A DNA stretch of 64,000 nucleotides, from contig JAJEKV010000005.1 of assembly GCA_021234155.1 (NCBI GenBank), positions 4,902,952 to 4,966,951 of the forward strand. The letters run 5' to 3'. Source of the stretch: Isoetes taiwanensis. Taxonomy: Eukaryota; Streptophyta; Lycopodiopsida; Isoetales; Isoetaceae. This document shows, one piece after another, positions 1 through 10,056 of the stretch. Position 1 is the stretch's first letter. The number at the start of each line of letters is the position of its first letter. Both the position numbers and the translations under genes were made by a program. A model generated the notes under the pieces. That model saw only the letters and a program-made list of their open reading frames with translations. It was not told the DNA's origin and did not search any database.

Positions 1-160
1 ATATTCCCTCTTTTTAATTCCATGGTATATGTTTCTAGATTGCTACATATAGTTGCAGGATTTAGACTGCTATACATTGTTGCAAGAGTGAGAGAGGTTG
101 AAGGTTATATAGCATTGTTGCAAGAGTGAGAGAGGTTGAAGGTTAGAAAGAAAATCATAG
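1..160. repeat. Short tandem duplication next to the foldback element
   Basis: A stretch of about 50 bp around 81-108 (GCAAGAGTGAGAGAGGTTGA) is repeated at 119-148 in direct orientation. Nothing else recognisable is present before position 222. Confidence 0.6.
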
Positions 161-221
161 GACATGTTTTTTTATTATGTTTGCTTTTTTTAGGGCCCGA
201 AGGGCCCAAATTTTTTTTTAG

Positions 222-679
222 TATAACCACCAACACATAACTACCATTAACATTAATGAACACAACCATTGGGTCCAACACATTTAAATTAAAATCCCCG
301 TTAGACCCCCTTTGGTTTGGGTGCATATTCACACGCGAGGTGGCGTAGGGCGTGAGAGCCCTTATAATTATGTTTTGCACGTACAAAATCAACACCATAT
401 AGTATTTTGCTTGAAATCTTATAGTATTTTGCAAATCTTGTTATACAGTATAGTAAATTTTGTACTTGCATACCCCACAAACGAGGAACTTTACGTACGG
501 TGTAGATTAAGGAATAAGGGATGAATATGCCTATCCAACAGCTCTCGTTGCCCGGAGTCACCCCCCGTGTGAATATGCACCCAAACCAAAGGGGGTCTAA
601 GGGGGATTTTAATTTAAATGTGTTGGACCCAATGGTTGTGTTCATTAATGTTAATGGTAGTTATGTGTTGGTGGTTATA
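222..679. repeat. Foldback/MITE-like element with 114-nt terminal inverted repeats
   Basis: The arms at 222-335 and 566-679 are reverse complements over 114 nt with a single mismatch; a looser match continues inward to about 360 and 541. The outermost bases read TATAACCACC and GGTGGTTATA, which allows a TA target duplication (222-223 and 678-679) round a TAACCACC terminus, as in Stowaway/mariner-type MITEs. The 230-nt centre has no recognisable coding content. Immediately outside lies a second perfect hairpin, 12-bp arms at 679-690 and 706-717. The superfamily is inferred; the inverted repeat is seen directly. Confidence 0.8.
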
Positions 680-764
680 TGACATATGTTGCATATGCCA
701 TATAAAACATATGTCATAGATTATCCTATTATATATATAGATATTGGGGTGGTCACATAAGGGG

Positions 765-2470
765 TGTTACATATTTATATTGATCTCGGCCGTCCATTTT
801 TTAAGGTGGCAGTGTGTCATGATCTGGATGTGGCATGCACAACATGTCTTGACCATTGGATCAAAAGGGAAGGATAAATCCTAGCCCTTGATTTTTTTAA
901 CGAAGGTGCAAAGAAGGTCCCTCAAAGGTGCTTTTTGGTGCAACCAATCTCAGCCATTGGATCAAAAGGGGGAGGTGAAATCTTGGCCATTAAGTATTTT
1001 ATTTAAATGCAATTTTTTATTAAAGGAGGTGAGGTGGCACCCTTATTTAATAAAAAAAGTAATGATGTGACACCAATATTTATGAGTGGATTTTCTAGGA
1101 AGCTTCCTTTCTATTATCATCTTCAAAGGCCCGTAACTTACAGTAGAGGGGTCGGATGAAGGTGGGATCCATACCATTGGATTCCTCTCGTCGAGAGCTT
1201 TTTAAAGAGTGGTGCCTTGGCATCATTCTGTCGTAGTAAGAGTCAATGTGATCGAATATTGAGAATCTTCATGGAATCTTACAGAATCTATCATAATTTA
1301 GGAGAATCTCCGAGATTCTTCATGGGATCTTAGAGAATCTAGAGGAATCTCATTGGAATATTAGGGAATCTATGGGAATCACAAGAGAATCCTTGAGAAT
1401 CTAAGGAATCCAAGGGAATCTTCATAAAATATTTTAGAACATCTAGAGAATATACATAGAATATTAGGGAATCTTGGAGAATCTAGAGGAATGTTGAGAT
1501 AAGCTTCGAAATCTAAGTAGGAACCTGAGGAATCTTCATAGAAGCTTGGAGAATCTATGGGAATCTCGATGGAATCTTGGAGAATCTAAGGGAATCTTGA
1601 TGGAATCTTGGAGAATCTAAAGGAATCTTTGTAGAATCCAATGGAATCTAAGAGAATCTTGGGAGTCTATAGGAATCTCAGGAGAATCTCTAAGAACCTT
1701 CATAAAATCTTTGACAATTTTGGGGAATCTTGATGGAATCTTGGAGAATCTAAAGGAATCTATATAGGATCTTAAATAATCTAAGAGAATTGACATAGAA
1801 TATTTAGGAATCTAAGAGAATCTTGAGAGAATCTTTGAGGACCTAGGCCAATCTAAAGGAATCTCCATAAAATCTTTCAGAATTTAAGGGAATCTTGATG
1901 AATCTTGGAGAATCTCGATGAATCTACATGGAATCTATGGGAATCTTGAAAGAATATTTGGAGATCCACGAGAATCTAAGTGGATCTTAATCAAAATTTG
2001 GAGACTCCAGGGGAATCTTGATGGAATCTTGAAGAATCTAGAGTAATCTTTATAGAATGTAAGGGAATCTAGGGGTAACCTACATAAAACCTTGACAAAC
2101 CTGGAGGAATCTTGGAATATTCTTTGTAAATCTAGAAGAATCTCAAGAGAATCTTAGGGAACCTATGGGAATCTTAAAAGAATATTTGAAAATCTAGGAG
2201 AATCTAAAGGAATGTCTATAGAATCTTATAGAATCTCGAGGATTATCAAGGGTTCTTGTGGAATATAAGGGAGAATTGATGGAATCTCAAAGAATCTAGC
2301 GGAATCTTTACACTACTTTAGGGAATCCAAGAGAGTCTTTATAGAATCTTCGTTGGATGGCTCTACATTTGGCTTTTGGTCGAATTTGTACAATCCCTCA
2401 TAGTACAACCACTTGTATATATATACATAACTATCACTACTTATGTAAAGCAGTATAATTTGTTCTTAGA
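765..2470 (+). repeat. Dispersed 1.7-kb repeat, copy 1, with internal GAATCT array
   Basis: This copy has three modules. The first (about 765-1230) carries phrases such as CCATTGGATCAAAAGGG and AAAGGAGGTGAGGTGGCACC. The second (about 1230-2350) is a degenerate array of the hexamer GAATCT every 8-20 bp, often as GGAATCTT followed by GAGAATCTA. The third (about 2350-2450) is a tail including TTTGTACAATCCCTCATAG. The same three modules in the same order and orientation occur at 53,740-55,470, so this is a defined repeat family, not just local low complexity. No transposase, LTR or clear terminal repeat was found. The phrase ATCTCGGCCGTCC near the 5' end resembles subterminal sequence in the Helitron at 4.8-8.1 kb (ATCTCGGCCATTG in its orientation), a weak hint of Helitron ancestry. 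Confidence 0.8.
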
Positions 2471-2806
2471 AAAATTGATATCTAATATTCCTGGGCTGAG
2501 AAGAGCCTACAGCTTGACACGTCTATTAATTTAGGCCTTCCTAAAATAAGAAGAGAAAAATTTGTTGATGCCACACGTGTCATGAACCAAGCCGCATTCA
2601 AACCTCTTGCTGATCCAGAAACTCCAGATAGAGGCCGCTGCAATCCATTGTTGCGGATCTTCAATGATTGGCCACTTCAATGATTGGGCTTCTGTCTCTT
2701 CGTACATGGCCTTGCCTGGTTGAGTAAAAGGGAAATCTTGGCTGAATCTCATTGAATTCCATGAATTTAGTGAAAAATACCATGACATTTATGGAGGAAT
2801 CTTTGT

Positions 2807-3378
2807 GTGACTGTAAAATTAGAGTTCCCTGCTGGATGCTCTACTGCAGAAGAAGCCATGGGTTCAAGAAAAAGGAAATCCCACGATGTCTTAGGTGATT
2901 GTATGAATGAATTTGCTCCAGAACCAAAGAGGGCAAGAACATATGTATTTCCAGAGCCAACTAGGTCCACAATTCGCCTGCTAGTTGCCGTTGATGGCTG
3001 GCTCAATTTTGATGGCTGTAATATGCAATAAGAGATGACCTGAATGGTGAGCTACCTGACATAGAATTTGAATCGTTTCAGCCGGCTGATATTGTAAATG
3101 ACATAGACTTTGAGCTGCCCAAACAGGTTGAGTCCTTCCAGCTTGCTGATATTGTAGATGAGATAGATTTTGAGTTGCCCAAACATGTGGAATCCTTTCA
3201 CCTGGATGACATTGTAGAAGAACTCCTGATATTGGAATGCTGCCGTACCTGTTTGGCTGTGACAATGTGTTCGTGTGCAATGAGTGCCTCTGCTTCGTTG
3301 ATGGTAGAGAAATTGATGAATTTGGTCGTTGCAAGCATTGCCTTAAGAAATTTGGAGGTGCACCTTTATTGGTTTTAA
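2807..3378 (+). pseudogene. Unrecognised gene remnant with 60-bp tandem repeats and a CxxC zinc-ribbon-like tail
   Basis: An open stretch of 74 codons at 2807-3031 has a basic, NLS-like segment (SRKRKSHD). After a frame change near 3020, another frame encodes an acidic segment built from a 60-bp unit repeated about three times (3050-3230; core phrase FELPKQVESFQLADIVDE). A second frame change near 3225 leads to a C-terminal piece with two CxxC pairs (VCNECLCF and RCKHCLKK) ending at a stop near 3376-3378. Two frame changes suggest a decayed gene or one with short introns I could not place. The family is not recognised; the Cys pairs suggest a small zinc ribbon, by inference only. Confidence 0.4.
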
Positions 3379-3654
3379 ACTGACCCCGGTCATAATGTAG
3401 TATGAACACTTCTGTTTCAGCCATCTTTCAATGGAAAAATAACGTGGATTATAAGTTTTAGCCTTTTGTCTGTGTTAGTTCTGTGTTCAAAATTGCTGAA
3501 CCATGTGTCAGATCATTTGCCTCCCAGTCTGGGTTCTAAACTCCCCATCAATTTCCTGCAAAACAAACTCAACTTGTTGAATAAACTCTGTAATTTTGTA
3601 AGATAAACTAGTTAACTTACTTTCAAAAACAAAATGAGTTCAATCCAGACTTAC

Positions 3655-3965
3655 CACAAAGGGAAACCTGGTGCATGGACGACAAACTTGGCTTGGGTTG
3701 CATTTGCAATAAATCCATGATAAATCCCAGTCTGAGATATCCAAGACTCGCCTTCAAAATTCCTGCAAAAAAAATATGGCTATAAGAGCCATTCGAAGAT
3801 ACAGTTCAGGATTTACAACATGATCAATATGTCCTTTTGTTGACGAATCTTCCTTCCTTACCAGGATTGAATCAACATATGATCCATCACAGCAAATGAA
3901 GTCTAGCTTCATTATGGCACAGCACCCAGGTTCTTCTAAGCGAGCAAAGAACGGTGCAAAACGGC
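3655..3965 (-). pseudogene. Two possible exons of an unrecognised gene
   Basis: On the minus strand an exon-like segment 3762-3655 is bounded by a TTTTTTTGCAG acceptor and a G|GTAAGT donor. It is 108 bp long and reads NFEGESWISQTGIYHGF early on. Upstream, a segment ending at 3862 has a CCTG|GTAAGG donor. The splice-site quality makes these look like genuine exons, but joining them in frame meets a stop upstream, and I do not recognise the family. They could be remnants or another captured fragment just outside the Helitron at 4.77 kb. Confidence 0.35.
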
Positions 3966-4769
3966 AAGTAACGGATCTTCTATGACCTCTTAGAGGTCCG
4001 ATTGGTCTGCCCTGATCAGACCACCTTGAATTGCAAGGATTAGAGCAGCCCAGAGGGCTTCCAAGCTCTTTAAAATCCAGACACTAGGGTATAACAGACG
4101 GCTAAGACTTGCCAGGCTCCCTGTTAACATCTCAAAACAGGGTCCCCTGCTTAGAGAGATCGAGATGCGGCGAGGCGGCCATGCTACTGCTACAATTGCT
4201 ACTAGATTCATCCTCTAGACTACTGATACCAGGGAACCAGCGATTTCTGTCATGAAATCTATTAAATAAACTGAACAGATGATGACTGGATGGTGCAGAG
4301 TCCTGCTTCACTACTTCAGCATGAGTTGGGTTATCATCCAGAAATATAGATCCGGAATAGCTCCCTGGGTTTGGCATCGTGAAAACCCAAGTGGTATATA
4401 ATGTGATTCTATGGAAAAAAAATGCAAAAAAAAATACCACGACGCCTTTGAAGCCGTGGAAGCAAAATCGAAAGTGTTTTTTTTTTTTTCGCATTAATCA
4501 CGAGATGACGTCATGATGTGATCTGGTGATTGCTAATATTTTCTTTGACGTGAGGTTTTATCGGGGATGGCAATAACTCCTCCAGCCAGAATAGCTTCCT
4601 ATTATCCTGTCTACGGCTTCGGAGATTATATCGTGCCCACGTTCATAATTACCCGATATTTCTCTCTTAACTCTCTTATAAATGCTTGCAATATGAAATC
4701 ATTTAAGTCTATAATCACATTTGCGTAACAAAGTGTCCACATCTTAATGGATGTGCACCTATATAAATA
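3966..4769. other. No gene recognised
   Basis: AT-rich sequence with short open frames on the minus strand (3990-4494) that show no family signature or convincing splice structure. A T-run lies at about 4477-4490. Confidence 0.4.
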
Positions 4770-4797
4770 CTAGAAAAAGTGCCCAGCGTTGCTGGGC
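4770..4797 (-). terminator. Helitron 3' terminus: hairpin plus CTAG
   Basis: A perfect 7-bp stem with 3-nt loop (4781-4797) stands 7 nt from a terminal CTAG (4770-4773), followed on the minus strand by T. This is the expected Helitron termination signal. It is a replication terminator of the transposon, not a transcription terminator. Confidence 0.8.
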
Positions 4798-5537
4798 TTT
4801 CCGTCAGAGATAAATTAAAGGCAAATGTTGGATTGGTGTGAAAAGATTAAGGAATATTAATTTTGGAATTTGTACAAATGTTAATGAGCCTGGATTAAAT
4901 GCCCATAAGCTCAAGTTCAACATTTCTACTATAAATGCTCACACCTTGGCATGGAAGACAGATAGACACCCATTGTTCAATGGTACCATGTGGCACCCTT
5001 CATTCAAACAAAGATTCTACCATGTGACACAATTCGAATTGAGCATGGCTTCAATGGCATTTCGTGTGCAAAGGACACCAATGAAAGCAAACATACACTC
5101 CATAGTTTCAAGGATGAAATAACTAAAGTTCTACTTTAGACTTATAAGGGATTTTGTGCATTTACTCTTTAGACTTTGTATCATTGTTTACAATACAAGA
5201 AATTTATCGCGGCACGTAAGAGTTTGAATTATGTCTATTCAAAACGAAGTGTATGTCGGGGTTGGTATCAGTTGTAGGATCTGGGTATATGGTCCACGAG
5301 TTCTATACTACAAAAAATCTCTTTAAGTTGTATTACATATAATGGTGGAGTAACTTGCTATTATAAAGCATCTTTGGCACACAAGATAGAGTCATTATAT
5401 GTGGACATGGATGTAGGACCTGGCTGTAGATGTGCAAAGCATGATTGAGAAAGATAGTTTTATAAATCTGATGTCTAATGGAGACAATAAATCTGATGTC
5501 TAATGCAGATCATAGAATTGCCACCTAATGTGCAGAA

Positions 5538-5818
5538 TTATTGGGCACAGCCGAGACGAGTATACATTCTGGCCATAGATTGATATCCTCTGTAATCTCC
5601 AGACCTAAGCAAGTTCCCTGACATTTTAAAAGCAGTCTCAGAGAACTTATCTAACATACTTGTAAATCAGCACGATAATAATACTCACCACAGTCACAGT
5701 TAAGAGGACTGTCCGTTTCGGGATGGGCTAGCAATGCAATAACAGCTCGACAGACTGACTGCAATGTCCAAGCAGGACTCCAGGCAGTTTTCAAAATATC
5801 AAGACCGATTTCTCCTAT
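5538..5818 (-). pseudogene. PEX4: PEX4-type ubiquitin-conjugating enzyme (E2), last two exons, catalytic Cys replaced by Gly
   Basis: PEX4 is the peroxisome-associated E2 that mono-ubiquitinates the PEX5 import receptor for recycling. Exon 5818-5689 follows a TTTTTTTCCAG acceptor and ends at a G|GTGAGT donor. It encodes the conserved core with LKTAWSPAWTLQSVCRA and HPETDSPLNCD. Exon 5617-5538 follows a TGTCAG acceptor, joins in phase, and encodes NLLRSGDYRGYQSMARMYTR before a TAA stop at 5538. In E2 enzymes the segment is GEICLDIL with the thioester Cys; here the codon at 5806-5804 is GGT (Gly), giving GEIGLDIL. Upstream exons (the N-terminal half of the UBC fold) were not found. Lying inside Helitron ends, it is most likely a captured, catalytically dead fragment. 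The intact intron shows capture from genomic DNA, not from mRNA. Confidence 0.85.
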
Positions 5819-8106
5819 CTGGAAAAAAATTATTTCAAAGGAAGGGTACCTGTTAGAACAGTATATTCGAATATTTAAAACCTTATACAAATGGTCACTA
5901 ATATATCTGCTCCTTCAACCATAATAAGACAACTCAAAACTGCCATGAAAGTGTTGGCATACAGGTGTTATGAAAAGTGAATTTGTAGAAAATAAATGAT
6001 GAAATCAAATGCAAGGGAGACATAATGTGTATCAGCAGGACCCTGTAAAATAAGGTTAATTATCACTATCTTCATGCTGATACCACCAGTAAGTTACTGT
6101 GTGATATGGAGCCAAGAACTGTAAAGTGAGTTTGTAGAAAATAAATGATGAAATCAAATGCAAACGATTACAGACCCTATAAACATATAAAAGCCTGGAA
6201 CAAAATCCAACATGTGCAATTTCAACAAACTGTGTAGAATCACTTCCTGCACCTTTATCTGAGCTGTCCACCTATAGATGTTAGTAACATCGCATGTTGT
6301 TTCGGAATTGTAAGGCTTTCATGGCAAATCTGCGATAGCTTAAATTTAGTAGCAGATGATATTGAGAAAGATTCTTTATGCAGACCCAAATTGTCTATGG
6401 AGACCTCAGCTTATGGCAGTGGCAAATAGACCTAGAACATGAGCCATAAGACACTACTTATAGAAATGCATTATTGTTAGTGCTGCTGCTACTTGTGAAT
6501 GATGAGGTCTCTGCTCAAGCAGCATATAATATTAAATCTCCATCTAGATGGCTATGCCATGATAAGGTCTTTGCTGAAGTAGTATATTATATTAGATTTC
6601 CATTCAAACATATGCAATTAGGCATTCGTGTACAAAAGAAGAGGTTTGTTCATCAAAAGCTAGTGCTGGTGATTAAAGAACATTTGAGAAACATGTCTTT
6701 CACTAACTGTAATAATGGTTTCTTACCCTCTTAGGTTTTGGTAAGTTTTCAGTTAAAATTCTGAGGGAAGAGACCATGAGATCAAGCCACTTCTACTTCC
6801 TTTTCCCATAAGGGCCACTTCTACTTCCTTTTCCCATAAGGATATAGTAGGTGCATCCTCAGCATGGGTGGACACATGAGCTAAAGCACTGGAGCACTAC
6901 TGAACACTGATGCAGCACATGCTAACAAACCATAGCACAATAAACACTTGGACGATATGAGTATTTATGACATTGAATAAACTTTAACTTAGAAACAGAA
7001 TTATCTCTGTCTACTTTCAGAAATTACTTGAGCAGAGAAGACATATTTAAAATGATCTGCAAACAATGGAACTTAAATCTTGGCCTGCAAGTGAACGTCA
7101 TACTATATGCTGGATAACGCAAAGATGGAAGGACCAATTGCAGAATATGAAAAAAAAACCTTTGCATTTGATTTCCCAGGGCAGTAAAATATCACATCGG
7201 AGAAAAGGACCTATGGTGTGCCTCAAATGCATGATGTGCCTGAATATAGACAAACCGGACTTAAAAGCTCTGGCATATCTAATGCTTATGCTCGCTAGAG
7301 AAGTAGGGTATGGAAAAGTTTTCAATGGCATTTTCGCATCAAAAACCTCGCCCCCCCAGATCGCCGCTTTCAAGTAAAAAGAACAAAATTAACTAAGCCG
7401 GATTGACGGAATCAAAGCATTTAAGAGCAAAACAACCCGACATTGAAAGGTATTCTATCACAGAGCTCCATATCTCGAATTCAAATAGCATTCCAGAAAT
7501 ACCTGAGAGATTTTTAATGGCAAAAAAAGGATCAAGGATGAAGCTGCTTGATCGTTGCCCTTCCACTGGTTTGATCCCCACTATCCAATAGTCCCATTAA
7601 TACCTAGAAGATATCTCAAGACTTATTCGTTCAATACTTACTCGGATTTTGTACAGGCAAAGAAGCAAAGAAGTTTTGCTACCGCATTAAACCAGTGGAA
7701 AACCGATTGCAAACCTTCTAGAAAACTGAGAAATTTTCTGAAAAATCGAAAGAGAAAGAAGGAGAAGTTAGGGTTCTACCTGCTATGGCGATTCCAAGCT
7801 CAAAGGACGGCAAGGTGATTGCTCAAGCGGAAGCAAATGTAGATCTATTGAAGAACCCCGGGCGATTACCTACGATCTTGCTATCATAAAGCGTGGCGAT
7901 TGATGTCGAGGCCTCCTCATCTTGTAGATTTGGTTCGACAGTAAGGTGGCATTCACGTCATGCATTAACCTAGTGAGCTAGTGAGGACAAAATAATAACT
8001 AATTATTTAACGGCTTAGAATGAAAGTTTTCACACAACAAAATCAATGGCCGAGATGCTATGCACACACTACATTTTGCTTTTATTACTATTATACTATA
8101 TATAGA

Positions 8107-8840
8107 TAGGTTCCGCTTTCGGTCCACAACAACTCATCTGCTTGAGTTTTTGGGCGCTTGCATCTCCCTTCCTGACCTTGACAAGGTATAATGGGGTAGT
8201 AATTTTCCCCCTATCCTTAAATTTTAGTGTTCTTCATTCACATGTGATTTGATCTGAATTCATGCACCCCCAAAAAAAAAAAAAAAAAAACCCAATTTCT
8301 TTGTTCTAGCTATTTCTTTGTGTTTTTGATCCCTTCGTTATTCCTTCCTATTTCCCTTTGAGTTGCCCGCCTATAATGTTAGCACTTTCTCTTCACATCA
8401 ATCCACACACCCCCAAAAAAAAAAAAGCCCCATATTTGAACATCAAGATCCCTCTACGTGTGGTTCGTTGATAATATGTTACTTTAATGCACTATTTTGT
8501 TTCCCCTTTGTATTTGCCTTTCTATAGTAGTTGTTTTTTCTCCTTTCTATAGTGTTAGCACTTTCCCATTGCATCCCCTCCCCCCTCCACTCTGTATAAT
8601 TGCAGTATTGAATTCCCTTTACATGTGTTCCCCTAATGATATGCTACTTTAATGCGCTACTTTGTTTAAGCACCTTGATTGGGCCTCAGCTCTAACTTTT
8701 CCTTCTTTCAAGCCAACTCTTCGCAATGAAAGGAACTCCCCTTTGTTTTATAGACTTCAATTTATATTATATCCAATAAATATGCTTCAATTCTTTGAGT
8801 ATCCCATGATGCGTGGGTTGATAATGTCCACTGATTTCAG
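8107..8840. other. Intergenic; poly-A/T-rich, nothing recognised
   Basis: Pyrimidine-rich sequence with two A-runs (about 8272-8290 and 8416-8427). No coding signal was found. Confidence 0.4.
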
Positions 8841-9197
8841 ATGGGCAAGCCATTGCCGGAGGCTATCGTCAACATGACGTCTAAAATAAAACAATTTCTA
8901 TACGTAGCAATTAAAGGACATGGAGACCAGTTATACCACGTCGAGTGTGGTTGGATTCATGGTTCGTCTGAGTTCTTGTTTGATGCTTTAGTTGTGGGGC
9001 GCTTCCTCCCCCGCTCCCTCCTCCATAAATTAGAAGTAGTAGAAATAAACCATCCATCTGGCGTCGTCCCTTACTTGCTCCAAAAACATATGGGCTGCGA
9101 CTCCCTTGATCCTTCAGGCATTTTCAAAGTGAATATCGAGTTAGTGGATGGTCGAGTTGAAATTGGGATATTTAGTGATGATTGTTTCTATAATTAG
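8841..9197 (+). CDS. Hypothetical 118-aa open frame
   Basis: The ATG at 8841 follows a TTTCAG that could be a splice acceptor. The translation (GHGDQLYHVECGWIHGSSEF, then IELVDGRVEIGIFSDDCF) looks protein-like but matches no family I recognise. It lies 0.9 kb upstream of the plus-strand Helitron Rep remnant and could be an accessory frame of that element or an unrelated gene fragment. A further frame at 9386-9631 is lysine-rich and equally unassigned. Confidence 0.25.
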   Translation: MGKPLPEAIVNMTSKIKQFLYVAIKGHGDQLYHVECGWIHGSSEFLFDALVVGRFLPRSLLHKLEVVEINHPSGVVPYLLQKHMGCDSLDPSGIFKVNIELVDGRVEIGIFSDDCFYN

Positions 9198-10056
9198 TGG
9201 TTGATCAGACCTACTTTTGACCTTAAATGTTGTAGACATGATGCATGGTATTGAATATATGTGCATTGGCTTAATTTGGTGTTTGACTCTTGCACTGTAG
9301 TAAATGGCGGAAATGATCGTAGAGTTCGTTGAGTCCATAGTCGAATTAGAAAACGGGGTTTGGTGAATGCTCAACGGTTTATGATGTGGATGCACATCTA
9401 AAAAACAAGAAGAACAACAATAAGAGACAGAAATTGGTTGTAAGGGGGGCGAACTCTCGAGAGTACAGGCAAAATCAGATTGCCTCATGCATATCATCGT
9501 ACAGGACATGCCCTCCTCTGACGATGACAAAAAAATTGCAAGCGCAATCAGATAGGTTCTCCCAAGAATTAGACAAGATGTCTATGCAACCACTCTTTCC
9601 ATCAGCACTAAAAGGCTTACTGCACAATTAACTCGCCTCCATCGACTGCTCCGGATTGTTGAGGCTAGTGATGCTGCCTTGAGTGTGGCTTTGATAGGGG
9701 AGTTGTAGAGGCATTAGACAGTAATAAAATTTTACATAATCATGCTATTACAATAGACCTACTATTATGGTATATATACAATATGTATCGACCTATTATG
9801 CAAGTCACATATAGTCTATGAGCGGTGACAATTGTCTCATGTTGAGTAAAAAACAAACACATGTCATTGTTGTTGTTGGTCTACTTTGTATAATATTAAA
9901 AGAGGGATAATGAATTATGCTAACAGACTCATTCTACTTCCAGATATTCAATGTCTTTCTTACTCGACACGATGTATGAATGATTCTAAAGGAAGCGAAC
10001 GGATATAAGTTCTCCTCCTACGTCAATTCAGTAGAAAGCTCTTCCTGCTTGCAATA

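Larger units (their letters stand above)
4770..8106 (-). mobile_element. Non-autonomous Helitron carrying PEX4 exons
   Basis: Read on the minus strand, the element begins at 8106 with TCTATATATAG, preceded by A. It ends at 4770 with a hairpin (GCCCAGC, 3-nt loop, GCTGGGC), the spacer ACTTTTT and CTAG, followed by T. This is the Helitron pattern A|TC...hairpin...CTRR|T with no target duplication. The 3,337-bp interior has no Rep or helicase, so it would depend on an autonomous partner; the Rep remnant at 10 kb is a candidate relative. It contains the last two PEX4 exons in the same orientation (5538-5818), direct duplications (5976-6015 with 6122-6165; 6785-6840), and open frames at 4838-5122, 6474-6734 and 7066-7377 that I do not recognise. 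The ends are seen directly; activity is unknown. Confidence 0.78.

Noticed and set aside
1230-2350. CRISPR-like array at the GAATCT repeats
   Set aside because: Repeat units are 6-30 bp, degenerate and irregularly spaced, with no unique spacers; context is plant nuclear DNA.
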